Assembly (NCBI GenBank): GCA_902801255.1
Contig: CADCHO010000015.1
Location: 1 to 46,299, forward strand
Length of the DNA: 46,299 nucleotides
Source of the DNA: an uncultured Eubacteriales bacterium
GTDB lineage: Bacteria > Bacillota > Clostridia > Peptostreptococcales > Anaerovoracaceae
Direction: 5' to 3'
Shown here one piece after another: positions 1-7,757 of the stretch (position 1 is the stretch's first letter; every line of letters starts with the position of its first letter). The notes under the pieces are model-generated. The model was given only the letters and a program-made list of their open reading frames with translations, was not told where the DNA came from and did not search any database. Position numbers and translations under genes: made by a program.

Positions 1-94
1 GCGATTTGAACCTTGGGAGTCGCTTTGGGGTTCGTCGGCAACTGCGCCCCCGCGTGGACTTTCACCACAGATTGACGGCATGCCCGTCATACAC
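1..94. other. Non-coding edge segment, possible structured RNA fragment
   Basis: No convincing gene is visible here. Read on the minus strand, the segment contains a small hairpin GTGG-TGAAAGT-CCAC and, at the very edge, the string GGTTCAAATC, which resembles a tRNA T-loop. The bases that would complete the T-stem do not pair. A second 6-bp hairpin (73-78 with 84-89) is also present. The GGTGAAAGTCC string occurs in group II introns and some riboswitches, but the rest of neither can be recognised. The window edge cuts the element, so it stays unassigned. Confidence 0.2.
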
Positions 95-124
95 AAAAAC
101 AGCCGCCGTATGCGCCGGCGGCTG
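95..124 (-). terminator. Intrinsic terminator after the Lys/Glu-rich protein gene
   Basis: A 9-bp GC-rich stem (100-108 pairing with 116-124, 7-nt loop) is followed on the minus strand by a run of T (95-99). It lies 26 bases past the stop codon of the gene at 150-815. Confidence 0.85.
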
Positions 125-149
125 TCATGCTTTAATTTAAATGTTCAGA

Positions 150-815
150 CTATTCTGTTACCTCAGGCTCTTCTGCAGCTTCTGCTACTTCAGGCTCTTC
201 AAGGTCTACACCGAGATCTTTGAGGATTTCTCTTGCCTTTGTGCATGCAGGGCAGTCACAGAATGTCTTGCCTTCTGCCTTCATTGCTTCAGCGTGAGCT
301 TTGATCTGTGCTGCTGCTTCCTCGCCCATAGCCTCCTTCATTTCAGGTTTGCTGAATGTCTCGATGACTTCGTCGAGTGAGGAAATACCTGCCTTGAGCT
401 GCTTGATGAACTCATTCTCAGTTACCTTGTCAACTACAGGAGCTGCCTTGCCCTTGAGTTCTTCGATCTTAGGAGCTGCTTTTTCCTTGAGCTCGTCGAT
501 CTTAGGAGCTGCTTTCTCCTTAAGCGAATCCACAACAGGAGCAGCTTTTTCTGATAATTTATCTGCACCTTCGCTGATTTTATCGCTTACCTTTGCAAGT
601 TTCTCAGTAACTTCGATGGATTTATCGGAATACTTTTCAGCAACTTCTCCGAGTTTGTCCAAAGTTTCGCTGCCCTTTTCCTTGAGCTCATCAAACTTAT
701 CGCCGTACTTTTCATCTGCTTCTGCAAGCCATTTTTCAGCTGCTTCCTTGAGCGGACCATATACGTGACCGCTGAGCAGGTCTTTTACCTTATCGACTGT
801 TTTCTTGTCTGCCAT
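150..815 (-). CDS. Lys/Glu-rich amphipathic-repeat protein with a CDCPAC motif
   Basis: The 221-residue protein is soluble, highly charged and predicted largely helical, with no signal peptide or membrane segment. Residues 91-134 are four consecutive 11-residue repeats of the type AAPKIDELKEK. This spacing is typical of amphipathic helices in apolipoprotein-like and LEA-like proteins. After the repeats comes a short helical domain and then a cysteine cluster CDCPAC (C186, C188, C191), which could bind a metal or be redox active, followed by an acidic Glu/Val/Ala tail. The start is set by AGGAGGG upstream of the ATG, and a terminator follows the gene, so it is probably a single-gene transcript. 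I do not recognise a named family. A role in surface, membrane or stress physiology is conceivable but not shown. Confidence 0.75.
   Translation of the reverse strand: MADKKTVDKVKDLLSGHVYGPLKEAAEKWLAEADEKYGDKFDELKEKGSETLDKLGEVAEKYSDKSIEVTEKLAKVSDKISEGADKLSEKAAPVVDSLKEKAAPKIDELKEKAAPKIEELKGKAAPVVDKVTENEFIKQLKAGISSLDEVIETFSKPEMKEAMGEEAAAQIKAHAEAMKAEGKTFCDCPACTKAREILKDLGVDLEEPEVAEAAEEPEVTE
414..545 (-). repeat. Four tandem 33-bp coding repeats (11-residue units)
   Basis: These bases encode residues 91-134 of the Lys/Glu-rich protein as four in-frame 11-residue units, each starting AAP. The middle units share long identical DNA stretches, so copy number could vary by slippage without breaking the frame. 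Confidence 0.8.
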
Positions 816-877
816 CTTATTACCCTCCTGTAAAAGTTTTATTAAACCGCTTGAATGAAATCGTCAAACGTTGCTTA

Positions 878-2482
878 TCAAAGGTTCTTTACGAGTGTTA
901 GAATATTGCTTCCGTCCTTGTATTCGTACTCTACGGCATCCATTGTCTGCTTGACCATGAAGATTCCGAGTCCTCCGATCTCCCTCTCGTCAGCCGAAAG
1001 AGTAACATCAGGATCGACCTTCAGAAGCGGATCGTACGGCTTACCGTGATCGATGAATGTGATCTTTACCTGCACAGGATCGTCAAGCACTTCTACACGG
1101 ACCACTGCTCTGCCCTTATCCGGAACATAAGCATATTTACAAATATTTACGAAGATCTCTTCGACTGCGATATCGATCTGCATCTGCGCCTTCATTGAGC
1201 AGCCTACAGCTTCGAGATTCTCGTCGACAAAAGACATCACATCGTTCAGGTTTTCCTCAATAGCCTCTATATCGAGTTCCTTGTGATTATCATTCTCTTT
1301 AAGCTCGTTCTCGAAAAGCAGTGTATCTGTCTTGTCGAGGAGCTCGATGAGTTCCTTTGTCCAGTGATCGATCTCGGCCTTGCGCTTCGGGTCATCGAGC
1401 CCACCGCGCCTTATCGACCTTCTGATCAGCCTTGTATAGCCGATGATGCGTGCCTTATCCTCTACACTGTGTATGACTTTCTCGTCATCTGTACCGAGAT
1501 ACTTAGCGAGTGTCTTGTACCAGAATTTCTCAGCTGTCTCATAGCTGAATTTCTGGAACGACATGATTGCATCGTGGTCAAGCTCAAAGAATCCTCTGTA
1601 CGCATTGAACATCGAACCCAGTTCGAAAATCGGATGTCCTACAGCAAGAGTATCCATGTCGATGAGAAGCACCTCGTCGTCCTGAAGCTCGAGATTCTTC
1701 GTGTGATAATCGCCATGGATCATGTGATCGTCATGTGGAACGGCTTCGACAAGAGCAAGAAGCTTTTTGCCTGATTCTTCAGGCAGATAGTCCTGCATGA
1801 ACTTTGCCCACGACAGAACGGTCTCCCTCATATCCGGGAGCTTGCCCTCAGGCACTACAGTGCTGTGGATGCGCTTAAGCATCTCAACGTACTCATCAAC
1901 GCACCAGTCGAGCTTGTCAGGTTCGGTGCCGAGTATATTTGAGAAAGATTTGGCGTTCAGAAGTTCATATACCGATCCGTAGCTGTCGCCTACCTTCACA
2001 ACGTCATATGAGATCGCTGTCGGGATCCCGAGTATAAGAGCAAGCCTCGCAACTTCACGCTCATGTTGGATCTCTTCGAGAGCGTTCGGATTGTTGTGCA
2101 CCTTTACGACATTGTCTTTGTCGATTCGGTAGATGCTGCCGTTTGCTCCGCGGCCGATCTCTTCACATCCCTCTATGGACACATTGCGGTATGCTTTTTC
2201 AACCGTCATCATCTCTGTGAATCCGGTCATCTCAAAGACTTCGTAAACATCAGATTTTACATTGATGATACGAAGATCAGGATGCTTCTTTCTAAGGCGA
2301 AGGATGACCCTGAGTCCGGCGCTGGAAATATAATCCAGACCCTCTGCATCAAGAATCAAGGCAGAAGGCACTTTATCTTTCATAGCGTCGCTGATCTCGT
2401 TCTCGACTTCGGCAGCATTGCCGGAATCTATACGCCCCTCCAGCTCAATCGTTAATTTTTCATTGTCCCAAGAAGTATTCAT
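878..2482 (-). CDS. STAS / APH-like kinase / HATPase_c fusion, partner-switching regulator
   Basis: This 534-residue protein joins three modules. Residues 1-95 are a STAS (anti-sigma-factor antagonist) domain with the phosphorylatable SSAG site at 53-56. Residues about 105-385 are an aminoglycoside-phosphotransferase-like kinase with HGDYHTKN (256-263) as catalytic loop and IDMD (274-277) as the metal-binding motif. Residues about 400-534 are an RsbW/SpoIIAB-type ATP-binding domain with EE and N (441-446) in the N-box, a DHG motif at 478-480 and GGLG (503-506). In known partner-switching systems the HATPase kinase phosphorylates a STAS partner on Ser; here kinase and substrate-like domains share one chain. 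The gene lies 16 bases after a separate STAS gene, its likely partner. The target of the APH-like domain is unknown. Domain calls are firm; the pathway is inference. Confidence 0.85.
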   Translation of the reverse strand: MNTSWDNEKLTIELEGRIDSGNAAEVENEISDAMKDKVPSALILDAEGLDYISSAGLRVILRLRKKHPDLRIINVKSDVYEVFEMTGFTEMMTVEKAYRNVSIEGCEEIGRGANGSIYRIDKDNVVKVHNNPNALEEIQHEREVARLALILGIPTAISYDVVKVGDSYGSVYELLNAKSFSNILGTEPDKLDWCVDEYVEMLKRIHSTVVPEGKLPDMRETVLSWAKFMQDYLPEESGKKLLALVEAVPHDDHMIHGDYHTKNLELQDDEVLLIDMDTLAVGHPIFELGSMFNAYRGFFELDHDAIMSFQKFSYETAEKFWYKTLAKYLGTDDEKVIHSVEDKARIIGYTRLIRRSIRRGGLDDPKRKAEIDHWTKELIELLDKTDTLLFENELKENDNHKELDIEAIEENLNDVMSFVDENLEAVGCSMKAQMQIDIAVEEIFVNICKYAYVPDKGRAVVRVEVLDDPVQVKITFIDHGKPYDPLLKVDPDVTLSADEREIGGLGIFMVKQTMDAVEYEYKDGSNILTLVKNL

Positions 2483-2498
2483 CTTCCGTGCAGGTCCT

Positions 2499-2798
2499 CT
2501 ACTCTATCGTCAGAATATCTGAAAATCCGGTTACATCGAAGATCTCCTGAATCTCATCCGAAACGTTCTTCACCACCATTGTGCCCTTCTCGTTCATTGT
2601 CTTCTGAGCTGACAGGAGAACACGAAGGCCGGCACTGGAAACATATGCCAGTCCGCTGAAGTCAAAGACCAGCTCAGTTATATCACCGATAGAAGCCTTT
2701 ACTTCCTCCTCAAGCTGCGGAGCTGTAATGGTGTCGAGTCTGCCGTCAAGAACGAACTCCAGCTTTGATCCTTCCTGGTTTTTCTTGATATCAAGCAT
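2499..2798 (-). CDS. Single-domain STAS protein (anti-sigma-factor antagonist type)
   Basis: This 99-residue protein consists of one STAS domain of the SpoIIAA/RsbV kind. The signature is the beta strand LVFDFSGLAYVSSAGLRVLL, in which the second Ser of SSAG is the usual phosphorylation site. It is the first gene of a two-gene unit with the STAS-kinase-HATPase fusion and is similar to that protein's own STAS domain, which suggests duplication. The likely role is to be phosphorylated and dephosphorylated by the HATPase domain of its neighbour and so to control an unidentified anti-sigma or effector protein. The ATG is preceded by AAGGAGG. Function is inferred from family and context. Confidence 0.9.
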   Translation of the reverse strand: MLDIKKNQEGSKLEFVLDGRLDTITAPQLEEEVKASIGDITELVFDFSGLAYVSSAGLRVLLSAQKTMNEKGTMVVKNVSDEIQEIFDVTGFSDILTIE

Positions 2799-2918
2799 AT
2801 ATACAGTTCCTCCTTATTCTGTAGACACCGCCGGAAAACACTCGATCCGGCAGTTAATCAACTTATTCCTTTTATATTATACTACAAATTTCTCTTCTTT
2901 GTATCTACATTTACAGTC
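2799..2918 (-). promoter_or_regulatory. Leader and probable promoter of the STAS operon
   Basis: On the minus strand a consensus -10 (TATAAT, plus-strand positions 2876-2881) lies about 75 bases before the STAS start codon. The -35 region is weak. The transcribed leader contains a small hairpin, GCCGGA pairing with TCCGGC. No terminator for the upstream U32 gene is obvious, so some read-through is possible. Confidence 0.55.
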
Positions 2919-5123
2919 TTAGTAAATAAGGGTCTTGTCACCCGACGGAGCCTTCACTATGCGGTGCGCGCCGCCCTTCCTGTCGGTGAGTTTCTTCTCG
3001 TTTACAGGATGCTCCGTGATCATGAGCGGAATACCTCTTTCATCGGAAACGCCCGTCTCATGTGAAGGCATATAAATCTCCGCTCCGAGCTCCTCGTAAG
3101 CGAGCTTTGCCTGTCTGTTGTATACGTTGAGCCCATAGTCTCCGTAGACCTTTACTCCGGCATCCCTGAACCTCGATATCCAGCCGGCGTTACCGCAGAG
3201 AATTCCGGACTCCCTGCATGCCTCGGCTATCTCATCGAAGTGCATTTCTATGAACCTGTCGAGACTGCCCTTAGAGACATTCATAATATAAGGCACTGAC
3301 CCCGGTCTGAGATCTCCTTTGTCCGTCTCCATGAACCGCTCAAGCGCCACCGGTCTTATCCCGCTTCTGTTGACTGAACGCTGCCAGTCTTCTGTTTTCA
3401 TGGCTCCTGAGCCCAGTTCCTCTGACGTTCTTATATCAGCGATCGCTTCTCTGGTGAGGGCCGGCTTTCTGCTATTTACAACATGTTTCCTGCGCCTCTT
3501 CATGAGCTCGTCCGCTGCTTCACGCCTCATCCTGTTGACTACGGAAAGAGGCACCATTATATCCTCATCGATCTGTACATCGATACCCGTAAGTCCCGGT
3601 GTGTAGACAGTATCTCCGAGCCTGTTCAGCGAGGCTTCTATCCTCTCCCTGTCAGTCGGCACCTTTTCAGCATATTCCACTCTGTGATCGGATACTATCT
3701 CTACACTGTTTCCGTTCCTTACATCGGTCATCACGAGCACAGGGAACTGTCCTGCGCGCGCTGTGAAGGCCATGGTCACAGGCAGTTTTTTCTCAGGCAC
3801 ATCGAGCGCTGCTTCAAGGAGCTTCTTATCTGTCACCTTGCGGACAGTATCGCCCGTGAAAGCGCCTCTCTCGAAATCCCCCGCCAGTACACAGCCGAGG
3901 CCGATGTCCTTTAAATATGTTACGACTCCACCCGCCGGTGAGCTGACAAGGTAATCCGCGTCCTCACTTATGAACTCGATACCGTCCCCGCTGTCAAGGC
4001 TTACGCCCTGTTCTCCGTCAGAATGTGCGAGTTCTATGCATACGAGCTCTCTGCCGCGCCTGAGCGCACCTCTTGCAGCTGCCTTCTCGTCTTTTTCGCT
4101 GACTTTGTTTTCACTGTCAATCACCGCGATCACCCGTCCGATACGGAGGCCCTGGTTTTTAGGACTTGACCCTGAAAGAAGGTCCTCGCCCGGATTGCCG
4201 AACAGATACCCCTCTGTGAAGTCGCCGCGGTTGAAGATCTGCCGCAGATCGAGCATGTCACCCTCCTCCACGCTGTAGAGCTCCGCCGCCTTTTCAGGCC
4301 CGTGCTTTGCAGCCAGTTTTTCGAAGAGATCTATATACTTGCGGTAAATCCTTGTGACGACCGCCACATATTCAGGAGTTTTCATGCGCCCTTCTATCTT
4401 GAAGGATGCAGCTCCTGACATTACAAGCTCCGGTATATGTTCTATGAGGCAAAGATCCTTCGGGCTGAGAGCATAGTAAGACTCGCCGTCATCACCTCTG
4501 TACGCCTGCCTGCACGGTTGGGCACATGTACCGCGGTTTCCGGTGCGCCCGCTTCCGCCGCCAAGCACTCTGCTCATCTGGCACTGTCCCGAATAGCACA
4601 TGCAGAGAGCTCCGTGTACGAAGACTTCCACATCCACCTTAGGATCGAGAGAACTGCAATATGCTGCAAGATCTGTTATCTCCTCAAGTGAAAGCTCTCT
4701 GGCAGGAACCACTCTGCAGAACCCCATTTCCGCCGCAGCAAGAGCTCCGCCTTTGTTGTAAAGCGTGCCCTGCGTTGACAGATGCAGCGGAAGATCAGGC
4801 AGGTATTTATGCAGCAGTCTCGCAAGTCCCATATCCTGCACAATGACGCCGTCCACTCCGAGTCCGTAGATATAATTGCAGTAGTCGAACGCTCTCGACA
4901 GCTCGTTGTCAGCTATGAGAGTGTTGATCGTCATATATACTTTTACGCCGTGGGAATGGGCATAATTTATTGCATCAGGGAGCTCCTCATCACTGAAATT
5001 ATCAGCAAATATCCTGGCATTGAACGCCATGCCTCCCATGTAAACTGCATCGGCGCCGTTATTGACAGCGGCGATCAGATGCGCCTTGCCTCCCACAGGT
5101 GATAAGAGTTCGGGTCTGTTCAT
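2919..5123 (-). CDS. U32-family protein, RlhA-like (23S rRNA C2501 hydroxylase type)
   Basis: This 734-residue protein opens with the U32 signature ELLSPVGG and continues with an alpha/beta barrel (residues about 1-290). It carries the U32 cysteine cluster C174, C176, C181, C200 and C204, which in this family holds an iron-sulfur cluster. The second half matches the longer RlhA/YhbU-like members (E. coli RlhA is about 650 residues). RlhA works on 23S rRNA using prephenate; other U32 members act in tRNA hydroxylation or ubiquinone synthesis. 'Peptidase U32' is an older label and proteolysis is doubtful. The start is fixed by GGGAGG eight to nine bases before the ATG. The gene is divergent from birA. 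The exact RNA target is not certain. Confidence 0.85.
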   Translation of the reverse strand: MNRPELLSPVGGKAHLIAAVNNGADAVYMGGMAFNARIFADNFSDEELPDAINYAHSHGVKVYMTINTLIADNELSRAFDYCNYIYGLGVDGVIVQDMGLARLLHKYLPDLPLHLSTQGTLYNKGGALAAAEMGFCRVVPARELSLEEITDLAAYCSSLDPKVDVEVFVHGALCMCYSGQCQMSRVLGGGSGRTGNRGTCAQPCRQAYRGDDGESYYALSPKDLCLIEHIPELVMSGAASFKIEGRMKTPEYVAVVTRIYRKYIDLFEKLAAKHGPEKAAELYSVEEGDMLDLRQIFNRGDFTEGYLFGNPGEDLLSGSSPKNQGLRIGRVIAVIDSENKVSEKDEKAAARGALRRGRELVCIELAHSDGEQGVSLDSGDGIEFISEDADYLVSSPAGGVVTYLKDIGLGCVLAGDFERGAFTGDTVRKVTDKKLLEAALDVPEKKLPVTMAFTARAGQFPVLVMTDVRNGNSVEIVSDHRVEYAEKVPTDRERIEASLNRLGDTVYTPGLTGIDVQIDEDIMVPLSVVNRMRREAADELMKRRRKHVVNSRKPALTREAIADIRTSEELGSGAMKTEDWQRSVNRSGIRPVALERFMETDKGDLRPGSVPYIMNVSKGSLDRFIEMHFDEIAEACRESGILCGNAGWISRFRDAGVKVYGDYGLNVYNRQAKLAYEELGAEIYMPSHETGVSDERGIPLMITEHPVNEKKLTDRKGGAHRIVKAPSGDKTLIY

Positions 5124-5221
5124 GATAATATCCTCCCTTTTTGAAATATTAGCACATATTTCAAATAAGTCTACGTTGAGACCGCGATTTGTTTTTATTG
5201 ATGTTCACAATGTCAACTATC

Positions 5222-5250
5222 TTGATAAACTTTTGTAGCGGTATTACACT
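5222..5250 (+). promoter_or_regulatory. Probable birA promoter
   Basis: A -35 TTGATA (5222-5227) and a -10 TACACT (5245-5250) are separated by exactly 17 bases, about 50 bases upstream of the birA start codon. A perfect palindrome overlaps the 3' end of the -10. Confidence 0.55.
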
Positions 5251-5264
5251 TTAGTTAACTAAAG
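5249..5264. promoter_or_regulatory. Perfect 16-bp palindrome, candidate operator
   Basis: CTTTAGTTAACTAAAG reads identically on both strands. It covers the end of the putative -10 and the expected transcription start of birA, where a bound repressor would block initiation. The core GTTAAC equals the half-site core of Gram-positive biotin operators, but those have two separated half-sites. DtxR/MntR-type operators are another possibility. Confidence 0.5.
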
Positions 5265-5303
5265 AAACCGGCATGTATTCGCGGATCCAAGGAGAGAGGG
5301 GCA

Positions 5304-6278
5304 ATGAGTACAAAAGACACGGTCCTTGCTTTGTTTGAAAAAAACAAGGGTTTTTTCATATCAGGGGAACGTATAGCAGAAGAATTGAATATTTCCAGAA
5401 CGGCGGTCTGGAAGGCTGTTAAGAAGCTGCAGAGCGAAGGCTATGAGATCAATGCTGTCACAAACAGAGGTTACTGTCTCGATAAAGAGTCAGACGTATT
5501 GACTGTGCGCGGAATCCGCAGTCAGCTTGACGAAAACTGTAAAAATCTCAGACCTGAAGTTTTCGTCAGGGTCGATTCGACAAACACTAAATGTATTGAA
5601 AAGGCAGAAAAAGGTGAGCCTGAAGGCTATGTTGCGATTGCCGGATCTCAGAGTGCCGGCAGAGGCCGCAGAGGAAAAGCTTTCTTCTCCCCTGCTGAGA
5701 GCGGCATCTATATGAGCATTCTGTTCAGGCCTGAAGGTCTTACGGAAAATCAGGTGCTGCATTTCACCACCATGGCCGCAGCCGCCGTAAGTGAAGCCAT
5801 AGAGACTGTCTCAGGGAAAAAGGCCGAGATCAAATGGGTCAACGATATATTTATCGACGGCAAAAAAGTCTGCGGAATTTTATCTGAGGCATCATACGGT
5901 ATCCAGACAGGAAAACTGGAATATGTTATTGTGGGTATAGGAATCAACGCGTATGAGCCATCCGGAGGATTCCCTTCCGCGATCGCAGATGTAGCCGGAT
6001 GTGTCTTTGACGAGCCACAGACAGGTCTCAAAAACCGTCTTGCAGCTGAGGTGCTGAACCGCTTCATGGCATACTACAGGCACCTTCCTGAAACGCCCTA
6101 TTCCGAAGAGTACATCAGGCGCTCGATGGTAACCGGAAAAGACGTTACTGTACATAAAGGCAGTGAGAAGCTGAATGCATACGTTCTGGGAATAGACGAA
6201 GAGTTCGGACTCAAGGTCCGCTACGATGACGGAAGCGTCGAGATTCTGAGATCGGGTGAAGTCAGCATAAGAATATAA
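5304..6278 (+). CDS. birA: Bifunctional biotin-protein ligase / biotin repressor BirA
   Basis: The enzyme activates biotin with ATP and attaches it to a lysine of biotin carboxyl carrier domains. The 324-residue protein has an N-terminal winged helix (residues about 1-65, ISGERIAEELNISRTAVWK), a ligase core with the biotin/ATP-binding motif GRGRRG (119-124) and KWVNDIF, and a small C-terminal SH3-like domain. The winged helix indicates the regulatory type rather than the ligase-only type. AAGGAGAG precedes the ATG. A palindrome sits on its own promoter, which would fit autoregulation, and a strong terminator follows. Length and motifs agree well with the family. Confidence 0.95.
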   Translation: MSTKDTVLALFEKNKGFFISGERIAEELNISRTAVWKAVKKLQSEGYEINAVTNRGYCLDKESDVLTVRGIRSQLDENCKNLRPEVFVRVDSTNTKCIEKAEKGEPEGYVAIAGSQSAGRGRRGKAFFSPAESGIYMSILFRPEGLTENQVLHFTTMAAAAVSEAIETVSGKKAEIKWVNDIFIDGKKVCGILSEASYGIQTGKLEYVIVGIGINAYEPSGGFPSAIADVAGCVFDEPQTGLKNRLAAEVLNRFMAYYRHLPETPYSEEYIRRSMVTGKDVTVHKGSEKLNAYVLGIDEEFGLKVRYDDGSVEILRSGEVSIRI

Positions 6279-6288
6279 AGAACAGGCT

Positions 6289-6319
6289 AAGCCGGTTGCA
6301 GTTGACAACCGGCTTTTTT
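6289..6319 (+). terminator. Intrinsic terminator after birA
   Basis: A 10-bp stem (6289-6298 with 6306-6315) and a 7-nt loop are followed by six T residues, a few bases past the birA stop. Confidence 0.9.
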
Positions 6320-6363
6320 GATTATACGATTCATCTTGCTGAAACTGACACCGGAGGATTCAA

Positions 6364-7704
6364 ATGAAAGATTTCTCACCTGTTTACATACCGGTCGGCG
6401 TACCTACATTCCATCTCGAAAGCGCAAAAGATCTTTTCGAAAGATCCATAAATTTTCTGCTTGATGCAGATCCGGATTTTGTCGTTCCTGATGACATGCT
6501 GCTATCAGTCGATGAGATGACCGCATACATTTCGGATCTTGAGCCTGATTTTATAGTATTCCAGGATCTCACATTCGCCAACGCCGCATACATGTCTGAG
6601 GTGATCAGCCGCTTTGACTGCCCTGTCCTTCTGTGGACTCTGCGCGAGCCGGTCATAGATGGCACAAGACTCCGTCTCAATTCGCTTACAGGTGCCTACA
6701 GCGCAGCAAATGCCATGCGTTCATACGGAAGGACCGACTACGAGTACGTGTTCGGCTCACCGGAAGAAGATGCCGTCACCGGAAAGATCAAAGCCTGTGT
6801 AAAAGCTGCAAGGATAAAAAAAGATATGCAGGGACTCAGGCTTGCTACTGTAGGAGAGCCTCCTCAGGGATTTGATTTCGGACGTGCCCATGAAGATGAG
6901 ATCAGGGAAGTTTTCGGCGCAGAGACAGTATCTATATCCGTGACCGACATGATTGAGCGCGCGAAGTCCTATACCGACGAGGAATGCATGGCGTTCATGG
7001 AGCGCTCCCATGAGCTGACGACCGGTCTCGGCAAAACGCCTGAAAAGAATCTTCGCGATCACGCCAGGCTTTATAAGGCATACAGTGAGTATATACGCGA
7101 AAACGGGATCGCTGCCCTCGCATCACGGTGCTGGCCTGATTACTTCACCGAATACGGGACCCCTGTCTGTGCGGTTCTTTCCATGCTGAACGACGACGGC
7201 ACTGCCGCAGCATGTGAAGCCGACATGTACGGTGCCCTGTCCATGTGGACAGGCATGCAGCTGTCCTCTTCTCCTGTATTCTTCGGCGACCCTGTAAGTC
7301 TTAATGAAGAGGAAAACACTCTCACCTTCTGGCACTGCGGGACTGCCGCATGCACTCTGGCGCGCAGGGATACAGGCGCTGCAGTAGGTGTTCACCCGAA
7401 CAGAAAGATAGGTCCTGCAATGGACTTCGGATGCGAAGCATTCCCTGAAGCCACGATATTCCGCATCGGACGTGAGCCCGACGGCACATACCGTTTCTTC
7501 ATTCTCGAAGGCGAGGCTCTCGACAAGCCGAAGCAGTTCACCGGCACTTCGATTGTAATAAAAACAACGGCTCCGGTACGTGAAGCCGTTGAAAAGAGTG
7601 TACTTGACGGCTTTGAACCTCACTTCGTAGTTATGAAAGGATATCATGCTGAGACGCTGAAAGCGCTTGCAAGGATGTATGGATTCAAAGCTTTCGTATA
7701 CTGA
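6364..7704 (+). CDS. L-fucose/arabinose isomerase-fold protein, sugar isomerase-like
   Basis: This 446-residue protein has the two-domain layout of the fucose isomerase-like family: an N-terminal Rossmann-like part and a C-terminal metal-binding part. The expected metal ligands are visible: E285 in ACEAD, D309 in FFGD and H324 in WHCG, with the spacing seen in aldose-ketose isomerases. It would interconvert an aldose and a ketose using a divalent metal; the substrate cannot be read from the sequence. It is transcribed alone between two terminators and is convergent with a GH31 glycosidase of the sulfoquinovosidase (YihQ) lineage. Fold and metal site are well supported. A role with that glycosidase is a suggestion only. 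Confidence 0.75.
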   Translation: MKDFSPVYIPVGVPTFHLESAKDLFERSINFLLDADPDFVVPDDMLLSVDEMTAYISDLEPDFIVFQDLTFANAAYMSEVISRFDCPVLLWTLREPVIDGTRLRLNSLTGAYSAANAMRSYGRTDYEYVFGSPEEDAVTGKIKACVKAARIKKDMQGLRLATVGEPPQGFDFGRAHEDEIREVFGAETVSISVTDMIERAKSYTDEECMAFMERSHELTTGLGKTPEKNLRDHARLYKAYSEYIRENGIAALASRCWPDYFTEYGTPVCAVLSMLNDDGTAAACEADMYGALSMWTGMQLSSSPVFFGDPVSLNEEENTLTFWHCGTAACTLARRDTGAAVGVHPNRKIGPAMDFGCEAFPEATIFRIGREPDGTYRFFILEGEALDKPKQFTGTSIVIKTTAPVREAVEKSVLDGFEPHFVVMKGYHAETLKALARMYGFKAFVY

Positions 7705-7723
7705 TAAGTTTTATTTGTTACTC

Positions 7724-7753
7724 AGAGCTGTCTGCGGGCAGCTCTTCTTTTTT
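7724..7753 (+). terminator. Intrinsic terminator after the isomerase-like gene
   Basis: A 7-bp stem AGAGCTG/CAGCTCT (7724-7730 with 7739-7745) is followed by a T-rich run. It separates the two convergent genes. Confidence 0.8.
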
Positions 7754-7757
7754 ATTA

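Noticed and set aside
1-94. tRNA or group II intron at the left edge
   Set aside because: The T-loop-like string has no matching stem, no D-arm or anticodon arm can be folded, and only one short intron-like string is present.
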